Positions 53,121 to 63,026 of a stretch of 64,000 nucleotides of DNA are shown piece after piece; position 1 is the first letter of the stretch; every line of letters begins with the position of its first letter. The notes beneath the pieces were generated by a model. It ran no database searches, was not told the origin of the DNA, and was given only the letters and a program-made list of their open reading frames with translations. The translations under genes were made by a program, and so were the position numbers. The DNA comes from Bacteroidia bacterium (lineage in GTDB: Bacteria; Bacteroidota; Bacteroidia; Flavobacteriales_D; Cryomorphaceae), in contig JAUICL010000006.1 of assembly GCA_030427905.1 (NCBI GenBank), positions 1 to 64,000 of the forward strand. The letters are read 5' to 3'.

Positions 53121-53806
53121 AGCCCTACTCCATAGTGCTAAGTGGTGAACATGCCGGCAATCAGATCCCAGCTGAGTATGAAGGATACTTTTCGGATGCA
53201 GCCGATGTTCTAGAGTCACACCGCGGGTGGGACCCAGGTTCGAAGGAAATAGCAGAACAGATGTCAGAGCACCTGAATGCTTGGCTCTATACCACTGAGA
53301 CGAGCAGACTTCTGGTGGAGTGCAACCGTAGTCTCGATCACCCAGACTTGTTTTCGGAGTATACTCGTGGCCTGTCAGACGATCAGAAGGAGCTGGTTTT
53401 AAGTCAATACTATTACCCTCACCGCAGAGCTGTACAGGCTCATATCCAGCGACGCACCGCTATTGCTACAGTCGTTCACCTTTCCATCCACACTTTCACC
53501 CCGGTCTGGAAAGGCCAAGAGCGAAAAACAGACATCGGGCTCTTGTTTGACGAAACTCGTGCTAGAGAGTCTGCGCTTTGTGCAAAATGGAGAGATAGAC
53601 TCCAGATTTCTCTGCCCGATTTTCAGATAGATTTCAATAAGCCCTATCTCGGTTCTGACGATGGGTTTACCACCTATTTGCGAACCCAGTTTGATGAACG
53701 TGTATATCTCGGTATCGAAATCGAAGTGAATCAGAAGTTCAACACTACCAGCGATCTTATGCGTATTTCAGCCAGCCTTTGCACGGCTTTGTTGGAGGGG
53801 ATGTGA
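53117..53806 (+). CDS. N-formylglutamate amidohydrolase family protein
   Basis: 229 residues from GTG 53117. Motifs: LSGEHAGNQIPAEY with the metal-binding Glu/His, SHRGWDPGSKEIAEQ, RLLVECNRSLDHPDLF and VHLSIHTFTPVW. The family hydrolyses N-formylglutamate to glutamate and formate in histidine degradation. Absence of hut genes and presence of two amidoligases suggest that it hydrolyses a product or substrate of this operon instead. Its 3' end (53750-53806) is duplicated at 54788-54844. Confidence 0.9.
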   Translation: MKPYSIVLSGEHAGNQIPAEYEGYFSDAADVLESHRGWDPGSKEIAEQMSEHLNAWLYTTETSRLLVECNRSLDHPDLFSEYTRGLSDDQKELVLSQYYYPHRRAVQAHIQRRTAIATVVHLSIHTFTPVWKGQERKTDIGLLFDETRARESALCAKWRDRLQISLPDFQIDFNKPYLGSDDGFTTYLRTQFDERVYLGIEIEVNQKFNTTSDLMRISASLCTALLEGM

Positions 53807-54844
53807 ATTCAGCTTGATATTGAAAATGACAGTTAAGGAAGAATCTAGAGTGATTTGTTTTACAGCAGAATGATTGCAAATAGATTAAGCGAGTAGTTAA
53901 GCCGAAAACCGTCCCCGGCCCTAAAGGGTGGGTTTTCTCCACTAGATTAAATATATTGGTTTTCGTTCAAGTCTACCTCAAGTGCTTTTTAGTCAAAACA
54001 TTATATTTCGGGATGAATTGTTTCTGGAGACTAAATAGCAAAGGATGGAAGATGATCCATTAAAGGGAACTGGAATGCATGCAGGGGCCCCAGCCAAGGT
54101 TTTCAAAAATGCATCTTTACTGCGGTCAAATATGACCGAAACGGAAATGCGAGTCTGGCAATGGCTAAAAACGAAGCCGAAAGGCTTTAAATTCAGAAGA
54201 CAACATCCTTTTGGAATTTATATTTTGGATTTCTTCTGCTTCAAGGCGCGTCTTTCAATCGAAATAGATGGAGACTATCACAAATTAAACGGACAAATAG
54301 ATAAAGATGAAGTTCGCACAAATGATATCCAAGATCTTGGAATTAAGGAAATCCGATTTACAGACGATCAAGTGATGAATGAATTTAGCTTGGTGAAACA
54401 AACAATTTTGAATCACTTGCGGGTGGGCTCCCTTTAGGGCTGGGGCAAAGCGCGGAGAGTCCTATAAAATTCTACCGAAAAGCGCAGCCTCCCGCCTTAG
54501 GCGGATCGGGGCAATGCATGGCTTTCACTCTAAGTTCTCTTCGGATTGATCCTCGTTTTGACAACTACTGCGACATGATGAAGTAGTCCTGAACTACTTA
54601 AGCGCGGACACCTTTTAGGGCTGGGGCAAAGCGTGGATTTAACTCTAAACTCTCTACTGATTTATGGATATTTTGATAGCCACAATTGTGTTCTGAAGTA
54701 ATTCTGATTTTCTCGTGCGCGGACTCCCACCATATGCGGGCCAGGGGAAAAGCGTGGGTTTTTTCCTAAGTACATTTATCAACAGAGAGCGATCTTATGC
54801 GCATTTCTGCCAGCCTTTGCACGGCTTTGTTGGAGGGGATGTAA
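53750..54844 (+). mobile_element. ~1-kb element flanked by 57-bp direct repeats of the NFGA gene end
   Basis: The last 57 bp of the N-formylglutamate amidohydrolase gene (53750-53806) recur at 54788-54844 with three differences: CGT to CGC (Arg), TCA to TCT (Ser), TGA to TAA (stop). All are silent. Inside are the DUF559 gene (54045-54437) and repeats of the ggctggggcaaagcgtgg type, one inverted (about 53915-53940) and three direct (about 54427, 54605 and 54735). It looks like an element that inserts at a gene's 3' end and brings a matching, diverged replacement end. Confidence 0.6.
54045..54437 (+). CDS. DUF559 endonuclease-like protein
   Basis: 130 residues. DUF559 core: TETEMRVWQWLK, GFKFRRQHPFGIYILDFFCF, KARLSIEIDGDYH, KEIRFTDDQV. 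The RRQHP/ILDFF and E-x-D-G elements resemble the very-short-patch-repair (Vsr)-like PD-(D/E)XK nuclease fold. Function unproven. Positioned within a repeat-bounded element, which suggests a homing or transposition-like role. Confidence 0.88.
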   Translation: MEDDPLKGTGMHAGAPAKVFKNASLLRSNMTETEMRVWQWLKTKPKGFKFRRQHPFGIYILDFFCFKARLSIEIDGDYHKLNGQIDKDEVRTNDIQDLGIKEIRFTDDQVMNEFSLVKQTILNHLRVGSL

Positions 54845-54944
54845 TGGATGGATTCGAATCCTGCTCTGATCATTTTTCACTTATCGCTAAAAAGATTCCT
54901 TAAACCGATCAACACCAAAAGACCACACACTGCGTTCCTATTCC
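54438..54944. other. Right part of the DUF559 element and spacer
   Basis: No gene. Two direct copies of ttagggctggggcaaagcg (about 54434 and 54617), a more distant third (about 54735), and the second 57-bp copy of the NFGA gene end (54788-54844). GGATTCGAATCC at 54850 looks like a tRNA T-loop but has no tRNA around it. Confidence 0.6.
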
Positions 54945-55754
54945 ATGGATATCTTGATTCACAGTTTTTCTGGATTGGCTGTTGGAACAGTTGTCGCTAG
55001 TTTTTCTAAACGTGGATGGAAAGACCGAGCCAAGATTATCGCCATCTCAGGTTTTGGTGGAGCGCTTCCCGATCTCGATGCCATTAGCCTTTGGTCTGGC
55101 TTTGATTCTACATTCGGCACATTCTTCAATCTCGATCACAGTGGGAAGGGTATATACTCCGCCAAGTTTTGGTATTCGCATCACGCCTTTTTGCACAGCA
55201 TCGCGGCGGCCTTTTTCATGGCTGCGCTTTTTGGCCTTTTTGGTTGGATGGTTGAAACGAAGATTTTTAAATCGAAACCAAACCAATTAAGAAGCTGGGG
55301 CAAACGAAACAGACTCACCTTTTTGGGCTTTGTTCTGGGCTATCTGCTACATCTTTTGGAAGACATGCCCACGCCAGCTTCTACCTGGGGTGGTGTAAAT
55401 CTCTTTTGGCCTTCTCCGGCTTATGTCGGTGGAACGGGAGATATCTGGTGGTGGAATAATTACGACATCTTTTTAATCGTTGTGGGCGTCATCTTTGCGA
55501 ATCTATTCCTAATTCTAGCTAGAAGGTTTTTCCATTTTCGACTTCGTCAATTGAGCTTAGGCGTTTTCATTTTTGGGTTTTCTCTGGCGGTTTATCAGAT
55601 CAAAACCCGGCCTTACGACTTCGCATATTCTGGACATACCACACAGTACACAGAATTCGAATCCAAATCGAAAGAAATCCAAAAGGAAATTTTAGGAGAC
55701 AAGCTCTACCGAGTAATGGAGCGTTTTGATCGGAGACTTCCCGTTTATTTTTAA
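54945..55754 (+). CDS. DUF457 family membrane-bound metal-dependent hydrolase
   Basis: 269 residues, about six membrane helices. DUF457/YdjM features: IHSFSGLAVGTV and ALPDLDAIS near the start, WYSHHAFLHSIAAA, LGYLLHLLEDMPTP. The conserved His/Asp cluster is typical of this integral membrane hydrolase family, whose best known member is the LexA-controlled YdjM of E. coli; substrates are unknown. Confidence 0.88.
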   Translation: MDILIHSFSGLAVGTVVASFSKRGWKDRAKIIAISGFGGALPDLDAISLWSGFDSTFGTFFNLDHSGKGIYSAKFWYSHHAFLHSIAAAFFMAALFGLFGWMVETKIFKSKPNQLRSWGKRNRLTFLGFVLGYLLHLLEDMPTPASTWGGVNLFWPSPAYVGGTGDIWWWNNYDIFLIVVGVIFANLFLILARRFFHFRLRQLSLGVFIFGFSLAVYQIKTRPYDFAYSGHTTQYTEFESKSKEIQKEILGDKLYRVMERFDRRLPVYF

Positions 55755-55892
55755 TCCAGCAAGGGCCGCCCTCAGCATACAGGCTTTAAGACTTTAAAAC
55801 TTATTAATCCATTTTACCGGGGTGAAGCTGAAACCTGAGCGAATTTGTATCTTTGGGAAAGGCGTTAACCCAATCAAAACCAACCTTTTTAG

Positions 55893-58800
55893 ATGAAACA
55901 GATCTACTTTTTGCTCTCCCTTCTTTTTTACGCATTTTCTGCATCGGCCCAAATGAGTGGGGTTTACACTGTTGATGTTTTTGGAAATGGTGATTATCCA
56001 TCTATGCAAGAAGCCGCTGAAGACTTGAATTCTCAAGGAATGTCAGGTGATGTGACTCTCGAAATTCAACCTGGGACATATTCGGAACAAGCCTTCTTCG
56101 AAATCCCAAACCAAAATCCCGATCATACTCTTATCATTCAAGGAATGGGATCAGATCCCCAAGACGTGGTATTCGATTACATCGAAGCGTCGGAAGAAGA
56201 AAATTACCAGCTTGGTTTTCAGGATATCAAGTCTCTTGAGATCAGGAATATCTCTGTTTATACCGTGGATTATGATCAAGGGATCGGGATTGAGCTTCGC
56301 GGGTTGACTGGTGATGTGCTAGTCGCGGATTTTCACCATCAGGGAAACAGAAATGATGAAGGAATAAGAGTGGGTTATGCGGTGGATTTTTTCGAGTCAA
56401 TCGGGCTTAATTCACTCGAAGTAAAAGACTCGTATTTCACTTTGGCTTCAAATAGTATATCTGTAGCTGCGGTGCAGTTTGTAGAACCCGAAAACCCCAT
56501 CCAAAATGTGTACGTCCACCACAATACGTTTTTTGATGCCGATGGATTGGGAGCCCAACAAACCACCAATGTCCGATTTGAAGAAAATACCTGTCAAGGA
56601 AGTGAGTACCGCGTCCAGCCCCTCGAATTGAATAGTTGTACGGGTGAGATCAGGGTGATGAAAAACAATATCTGGTGGAGTTTCCAGACGTTAAAGCTCA
56701 ATAGCTGTATTGGAACACCTGAAAATCCAATTCTGGTGGCCAATAACTTGGTTTCTGGTTCATATGAACTAACCGAGTTCAATGGCAATTCTTATCTAAG
56801 AGTGGTTTACAATTCGTTTTATGGGGATGACGATAGCGACCCGATGATTGCCAATTTTTCGAATGAAGACTCAGAGTTTTTAAACAATATTTTCAATCAA
56901 AATAATTCAGAAGGGACCATATTTATCGACTACGGTGTTTCGGACCCTGCAACGTATGACTACAATTGTTTGTACAGCAATGGAGCCTATTCCCAAGTGT
57001 TTGATGGCACATTTATGGATCTGAATTTTGAAGAGTATCAAGCCCAAACAGGCCGAGAAACAAACGGAATATCGGTACCACCAGTGTTTGTGGAGCCGGG
57101 GGTCGACCTTCATGCAACCAATTCCAATCTGAATGTCGCATTGCCGCTTCCGGATGTGCTAGACGACTTTGATGGAGAATTGCGCAGTACAACAAACCCT
57201 AGCATAGGTGGGGATGAACTTGACGGCGTGTTGATCATAACAGACTTGACGATTGATGATGTAGTAACGGATGATGAAGTAGACGCAGGCGATCAACTTC
57301 TGGTAAGTTGGTCTGGTCAAAATGCGGGAAACACCAACCTACAAGCCCCTTGGACTGATGCCATTTACCTGTCTGACGACACCGAGCTGGATGAAGGCGA
57401 TACCGAACTTGGAACGTATCAGCGTGATACTGATCTCGCTCCAGAAAGTCCATACAACCACGAATCCATAGTAAACATACCGGTAGATGTATCTGGACCA
57501 AACTTCATCATAGTACGGGTGAATGTGAATGCCGACTTGAATGAAGATAATTCAAACAACGTAGCGGTTTCCGAACTGCTTACCATCAATGAGCCACCTT
57601 TGCCCGACATCATGGTAACGGCTATTCAAATGCCCGATGATGTGTTTTCGGGGACAACTCTCGAAATAGCTTTCACCGTAACAAACAATGGCGATGTAGT
57701 GGCCAGCGGACAATGGGTTGATCGGGTGTGGATGGCTACCGACCCCGAAGATTTTGAAGACGAAGAATTTTTCGAAAACCACCAGCCCTTTGCACAGACA
57801 CCAAACCCCATTGGTCTGTCGCCAGGCGAATCGTATACCACAGTGGTTTCGGCTACTATGCCCGCAGCGGGTCAGGGGCTGCGCTATGTGGTGGTCGATG
57901 CCGACGCGAACAATAATTTGCTGGAAGCTAGTGGTCAAGAAGGTAATCTTGCAATGAGTCCACTAGACTCTGTCTACGTTAACCAAAGCCCTTTGGCCGA
58001 TTTAGTGGTTGAGAATTTTCAGGTTCCGACAGAGACATTCGCTGGTCAAGATGTCGATATATCTTACACCATCCGCAACATTGGCACAGCCGAAACGGCT
58101 CCTGTGCCGCTGCCTTTTAATTTCTACTTCGGATACACCTGGGCACCCCTCTTAGCCGATTGGGTAGATTATACCTATGTCACAGATTCTTCTCTGGTGT
58201 ATGAGCCTGAAGCCTTCGAAGACGTTTTTTCAAGATTGGGTTCACTTTCGCCAGGTGAAGCTTACCTCGTTACGGAAACCATCCAAATTCCGGAATGTGT
58301 GAGCGGACCCTATTTTGTTGTTGGCTTCGCCGATCGGTGGAATCATGTTGTAGAGTTGGACGAAACCAATAATGAGTTGTTCTCCGATACCATTCACGTT
58401 ATAGCCCAGCCCTCACCCGATTTGATTCCAAATTCTGATGAACAACTTACCGGATGGGCAAGCAACCAAGTGAACACCCTGACTTACACCATCGAAAACG
58501 ATGGAGCCGATACGGCAAATGTCGCGTGGATGGACCGGGTTTTTGTGAGCGATAGCACAGAGATGCAGTTTGATCCCGATGAAATTATAGCCGAAGTGGT
58601 GCGAGATACCATCATACCGCCCGGGGAGAACCTTACCTTCGAAATTCAGGTGGAAACCCCAGCATCAGTTTACGGCGACAAATACCTGTACTTGTGGGTG
58701 GATGCTCAAAACGCGATCTGCGAATACCAATTCGATACCAACAATATCATCCAAATTCCCGTTTTTATCGAGCAGAGTCTTTCGGCCGATTTGTTGAGCT

Positions 58801-61800
58801 TCTTTGATCAACCCGCACCCAGCTTGGTGGCGGGCGATGAATTGGAACTCAACTTCACAATTGCAAACGACGGGCCGGCAGAAACAAATGTATCACAGTG
58901 GAAGGATGCCATCTTTCTCAATATGCAAAGCAGCCCCATCACCGATACGGCTTATGCAGAATATTATCTGCATTCAGGAATTCTTGCGGCCGGAGGAGAA
59001 TTTGCGCTACCATCGCCTTTTTTGATTCCGCTCGACTTAGAGCCTGGTACTTATACCCTGAGTTCCTACGCCAATGTGCATGGTGCTGTTTGGGAGAATG
59101 AATCGGAAGGAAACAACTTGTTCGTTTCAGAACAGTTTCAAATAAGCCTGGATAGCAGCCGAGTGCCAGACATTCGTCCAATTGAGATTATGGTACAAGA
59201 AATTCTGGTTTCGGGGAGTAGCTATCCGGTAACCGTTCGCTTTGCGAATGATGAAGCGCCAACTGGTATAGCGTCGTGGATCGATGTGGTTCAGTTGCTC
59301 GATGGTAGCGGCGATGTGATCTCTGAAGTTACGGGGCCATATTCAGGAAGTCTAGCGTCAGATGCTACTTACGAGACTGTTTTCGATATTGACTTTCCAC
59401 TGGGATACGATGGTCAGATGAGCTTAAGAGCCATTGCAGATACTGCCGAGTCGGTATTGCAATACAACCATCAAAACGATACTCTTGTCTTTGCTGTTGA
59501 TGTGCAACCGGGTGTTCCGGCAGATTTAGCGGCTTCGAGCTTCGTATATCCCGATCAGGTATATGCGGGCCAACAAATCGCCATTTCGGTTTTGAAAACT
59601 AATAACGGTCCTGGCGATCTGGTAAACGAGTCGTGGGTGAATAGGTTATTACTTTCTTCAGACAATACACCCGATGAAAACGACCTGGTCATTTTCTCTG
59701 AAGTCATGATCGGTTCTAATTTCCCCGCGGGCCAGTCTCAACCCTTGGCCGATACAAGTTTTATACCGAGTGGATATGCGGGCGATTACTTCTTGATTTT
59801 TCAAATGGATGCCAATCATGACATTTTTGAAAATGGTCAAGAAGCTAATAATATTGTGGTCTCCGAAAGCCCAATCGAAGTAGCTGTTCAGCAACCGATT
59901 GATTTACTCGTTAGCCTTGAGTCGATCAATGTGAATAATGGAGATATCTCAAGCATTGAGTACACCATTGAAAATCCGACGGCGAACGATTTCGCTGGAC
60001 AGTTCTACAATTCTTACTTCATCTCAACCGACCCCATCTTTTCGGAAGATGATAAATATTATTACACCGAACTCGTACGGGAAGGTGACTTCCCATATTG
60101 GAATATTGATCTTCCCGCAGGGGGATCGCATACGCGTGCAACTTATCCCCACTACAAGCCCTTGGCTCCCGGCGATTACTACATCATCCAAAAAGTAGAC
60201 ATCAGCTCCAACGTCTATGAAGTTGACGAAAACAATAACACCTTTGTTTTTGGTCCTGTATTTATAGACAATGTCCGAGAGATTTTTCCAGATATCACTT
60301 ACGAGGAGCAGTTTAGAAGTGTCTATTCAAAAGACTATTACAAAATTGACATTCCAGATGGAACGGGAATGATTACCAAACTATGGGAAAACGAACAAGC
60401 CAATGAGCCGGAAGGGTCGATAAACGATAACAAACCCATCTATGAAGTCTATATTGGTGAAGAGCGAATTCCGAGTGCCCTTGACTACGATTTTAAGTTT
60501 GATTCACCCCTTCAAAACGATCAGACGGTATTGGTGCCAACTGCCCCAGCGCGAACAGATTTCATTCTGGGAAATGCGCCCTACATACCGCCAGTAGCCG
60601 ACCCGGATTCGGTACCGGCCACTAATTATTATCTCAGAGCAGAGTTTAGGGAGTTTAGCGTATACAGCATGGAGCCCAAAGTGCTTGGAACTTCACACTG
60701 CACGACCTTGCGTATTAAAGGGTTTGATTTTGTGGACCCCGATGGCTTCGATATTGGTTTGGTCTTGGATGGAGATACCACTTGGGCATTTGAAGTTTAT
60801 CCCCAATCGAATGCCTTGATAAATGCCTATATCGATATGCGGGAGAAACCTGCTGGGGAATACGATCTGGTGGTGCGCAAGATAGCATCGGGAAGTACGA
60901 CGGTTTGGGAAGAGAAAGTCGAAGTGATTGAAGATCAGGGTGCCCTTCCGTATGTCAATGTAATAGCGCCAGGTGGTGCCCGATCTGGTCAGGATTTTCA
61001 AGTACAAGTGGCTTACGAAAATAAAGGATTCTCAAACGAATACGACTTGTTATTAATGGTCGTTTTTACATTTGGAGATACTAGTGGCGAAGGAATAAAT
61101 GGTCGCTTTCTCGGGAGTAATGCTATTCAGCTGAATACGCCAGGTCCGGAAGTCGATGAGCTCAATCCACCCGGTGAGCTCTTGGGTGTTTTTGACTACG
61201 GGGTGGTTTACGGAATGTACATACCCATACTCCATGCACAGCAACAGGAGGTATTGACCTTCGAACTCAACTGCGACGCTTGGGGTGAGTTAACAACCTA
61301 TTCGAGTTTCTTCATGCTGCAGCGATCCGCGTATACGTTTACCGGGCGTATAAGAGATTATGAGACTTCCGATTATATCCGCGAAATGGGAAATGCTATC
61401 GCTCAGGCCGATGGTGCCTTAGAAGCTGCCACAGGTGCCAAAAGCGGTGACTGTAGTCAGACTTTAGACGCCGATGCCATGACGCTTGAGATATTGCAGG
61501 AGACTAAAAAGGTAGCCGAAAAAGCCCGCGGTGCAGAAGGATTTTGGGATTCGGCTAAAAGAAACTTCGCCACTTTGACAGGTACCCAACCTTCCTTAAA
61601 ACAACGATATGACGCGTACAAAGAACTAGCAGAAGCCAAGGGAGAGTTGAGTATCACCGCCGATGAAGACACGCCTTTTGCTAGCCAATTGCAAGGAGTG
61701 TTCAACTGTATTGGAGAAGACAATATCACTACTACCTCAGAAGAAGGCTGTTATGATCTAAAAAGTTTTACTTACGATGGAGTTGCGTACACTGTTCGTG

Positions 61801-63026
61801 TAAATAGCTGCGTGGAAAACACTGGTGATGGCGAAGGCTTTACAAACGATATCAAACCGGATGACAATGAAAATACCGATGTGCGCCAGCCATCAGATCC
61901 GAATGAAATAGTAGGCCCTGCAGGCGAAGGGCCGTTGAGGTTAGTAGATGGAGAAGATATATATCAGTACACCGTTTATTTTGAAAATATTGCGGAAGCT
62001 ACTGCTCCAGCGGTACGCGTTAGAATTGATAATCCCATAGACTCGTCACTGAAGGCGTCAACATTCCGTATTCAATCTTTTGGATTTGCCGATACGGTGT
62101 ATTATGTCAACAATGCACCATTTATCCAAAATACGTACGGGTTAGACCCTGCATTTGGAAACCAAGCGTTGCGCGTTTTGGGTGGAACCAACCCGGCTTC
62201 GGGAAAAGCCTTTTTCGAGTTTAACACTATTAACCCGCAAACGCAGGCACTGGCCACAGGACCAGATGACGGCTTTTTGTTTCCAAATGATAGTACCGGT
62301 CGGGGACAAGGGTTTGTGACCTACACTATCTCGGCGAAAGATGACTTGGAAGTGGGAACAGAATTCAAGAACAAAGCCGCCATCATATTTGATGAGAACG
62401 AAATCATCGAGACCAATACTTGGACCAATGTCATATCAGGTGGAAATATGGATAGTGAAGTAGAATTCTTACCGGAGTTTAGCCCGGCAAACTTCTTGGT
62501 TAGCTGGGTGAATCTGACACCAGCCTTTGGCCCACCGGTTCAGTCGTTCGATATTTATTACAGAGTGAAGGACGAAGGAAATTCGTGGAATTTGTGGCTC
62601 GATAACACGCGGGCAATGTCGAAGCGATTCACCGGTGTAGAGGGAAAGACCTATCAGTTTAGGTCCGTAGCCAATGGAATTACATCGCGCGAATCGCTTG
62701 GTGAATTGGAAGATGCCGAAACCACGGTTTTCAAGTTTAGCGGTAGCCTCGGCGACGACCATATGCTCATCTTTCCAAACCCAGCGACCGATTACACCCA
62801 AGTGGCCTATCGCAGTCCTTCTGAAGGACACGGTATCCAGCTAGATATCAGTGATGCACAAGGGAGAATAGTAGATCAGCATAAGTTTGCAGCTGGCGGA
62901 GCTGGCACGCAGTTCTTTATGCTCAACACGCGTAGCTACAATCCCGGTGTTTACATAGTCACCTTGCGAATGAACGGTTTCAAAGAAACAGCACGGCTTG
63001 TGGTAATCGGACAAAAAAGAGATTGA
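55893..63026 (+). CDS. Giant secreted CARDB-repeat T9SS protein
   Basis: 2377 residues; signal peptide MKQIYFLLSLLFYAFSASAQ. Residues about 25-430 form a right-handed parallel beta-helix (pectate-lyase-like repeats). From about 445 to 1430 come eight CARDB-type beta-sandwich domains, starting near residues 445, 571, 701, 841, 965, 1091, 1209 and 1335, each opening with a hydrophobic strand then TFTVTNNG-like motifs (SYTIRNIG, TYTIENDG, NFTIANDG, EYTIENPT). A unique region follows, with a conserved-repeat-like domain (about 2005-2165, DPNEIVGPAGEGPLRLVDG) and a fibronectin-like segment. The last ~80 residues are the T9SS type A domain (IFPNPATDYTQVAY, GVYIVTLRMNG). A TATCTTTG -7 element lies at 55848-55855. 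Probable adhesin or polysaccharide-binding surface protein. Confidence 0.9.
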   Translation: MKQIYFLLSLLFYAFSASAQMSGVYTVDVFGNGDYPSMQEAAEDLNSQGMSGDVTLEIQPGTYSEQAFFEIPNQNPDHTLIIQGMGSDPQDVVFDYIEASEEENYQLGFQDIKSLEIRNISVYTVDYDQGIGIELRGLTGDVLVADFHHQGNRNDEGIRVGYAVDFFESIGLNSLEVKDSYFTLASNSISVAAVQFVEPENPIQNVYVHHNTFFDADGLGAQQTTNVRFEENTCQGSEYRVQPLELNSCTGEIRVMKNNIWWSFQTLKLNSCIGTPENPILVANNLVSGSYELTEFNGNSYLRVVYNSFYGDDDSDPMIANFSNEDSEFLNNIFNQNNSEGTIFIDYGVSDPATYDYNCLYSNGAYSQVFDGTFMDLNFEEYQAQTGRETNGISVPPVFVEPGVDLHATNSNLNVALPLPDVLDDFDGELRSTTNPSIGGDELDGVLIITDLTIDDVVTDDEVDAGDQLLVSWSGQNAGNTNLQAPWTDAIYLSDDTELDEGDTELGTYQRDTDLAPESPYNHESIVNIPVDVSGPNFIIVRVNVNADLNEDNSNNVAVSELLTINEPPLPDIMVTAIQMPDDVFSGTTLEIAFTVTNNGDVVASGQWVDRVWMATDPEDFEDEEFFENHQPFAQTPNPIGLSPGESYTTVVSATMPAAGQGLRYVVVDADANNNLLEASGQEGNLAMSPLDSVYVNQSPLADLVVENFQVPTETFAGQDVDISYTIRNIGTAETAPVPLPFNFYFGYTWAPLLADWVDYTYVTDSSLVYEPEAFEDVFSRLGSLSPGEAYLVTETIQIPECVSGPYFVVGFADRWNHVVELDETNNELFSDTIHVIAQPSPDLIPNSDEQLTGWASNQVNTLTYTIENDGADTANVAWMDRVFVSDSTEMQFDPDEIIAEVVRDTIIPPGENLTFEIQVETPASVYGDKYLYLWVDAQNAICEYQFDTNNIIQIPVFIEQSLSADLLSFFDQPAPSLVAGDELELNFTIANDGPAETNVSQWKDAIFLNMQSSPITDTAYAEYYLHSGILAAGGEFALPSPFLIPLDLEPGTYTLSSYANVHGAVWENESEGNNLFVSEQFQISLDSSRVPDIRPIEIMVQEILVSGSSYPVTVRFANDEAPTGIASWIDVVQLLDGSGDVISEVTGPYSGSLASDATYETVFDIDFPLGYDGQMSLRAIADTAESVLQYNHQNDTLVFAVDVQPGVPADLAASSFVYPDQVYAGQQIAISVLKTNNGPGDLVNESWVNRLLLSSDNTPDENDLVIFSEVMIGSNFPAGQSQPLADTSFIPSGYAGDYFLIFQMDANHDIFENGQEANNIVVSESPIEVAVQQPIDLLVSLESINVNNGDISSIEYTIENPTANDFAGQFYNSYFISTDPIFSEDDKYYYTELVREGDFPYWNIDLPAGGSHTRATYPHYKPLAPGDYYIIQKVDISSNVYEVDENNNTFVFGPVFIDNVREIFPDITYEEQFRSVYSKDYYKIDIPDGTGMITKLWENEQANEPEGSINDNKPIYEVYIGEERIPSALDYDFKFDSPLQNDQTVLVPTAPARTDFILGNAPYIPPVADPDSVPATNYYLRAEFREFSVYSMEPKVLGTSHCTTLRIKGFDFVDPDGFDIGLVLDGDTTWAFEVYPQSNALINAYIDMREKPAGEYDLVVRKIASGSTTVWEEKVEVIEDQGALPYVNVIAPGGARSGQDFQVQVAYENKGFSNEYDLLLMVVFTFGDTSGEGINGRFLGSNAIQLNTPGPEVDELNPPGELLGVFDYGVVYGMYIPILHAQQQEVLTFELNCDAWGELTTYSSFFMLQRSAYTFTGRIRDYETSDYIREMGNAIAQADGALEAATGAKSGDCSQTLDADAMTLEILQETKKVAEKARGAEGFWDSAKRNFATLTGTQPSLKQRYDAYKELAEAKGELSITADEDTPFASQLQGVFNCIGEDNITTTSEEGCYDLKSFTYDGVAYTVRVNSCVENTGDGEGFTNDIKPDDNENTDVRQPSDPNEIVGPAGEGPLRLVDGEDIYQYTVYFENIAEATAPAVRVRIDNPIDSSLKASTFRIQSFGFADTVYYVNNAPFIQNTYGLDPAFGNQALRVLGGTNPASGKAFFEFNTINPQTQALATGPDDGFLFPNDSTGRGQGFVTYTISAKDDLEVGTEFKNKAAIIFDENEIIETNTWTNVISGGNMDSEVEFLPEFSPANFLVSWVNLTPAFGPPVQSFDIYYRVKDEGNSWNLWLDNTRAMSKRFTGVEGKTYQFRSVANGITSRESLGELEDAETTVFKFSGSLGDDHMLIFPNPATDYTQVAYRSPSEGHGIQLDISDAQGRIVDQHKFAAGGAGTQFFMLNTRSYNPGVYIVTLRMNGFKETARLVVIGQKRD

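Noticed and set aside
54850-54861. tRNA-like T-loop GGATTCGAATCC
   Set aside because: Flanking stems do not pair and no anticodon or acceptor arm surrounds it.
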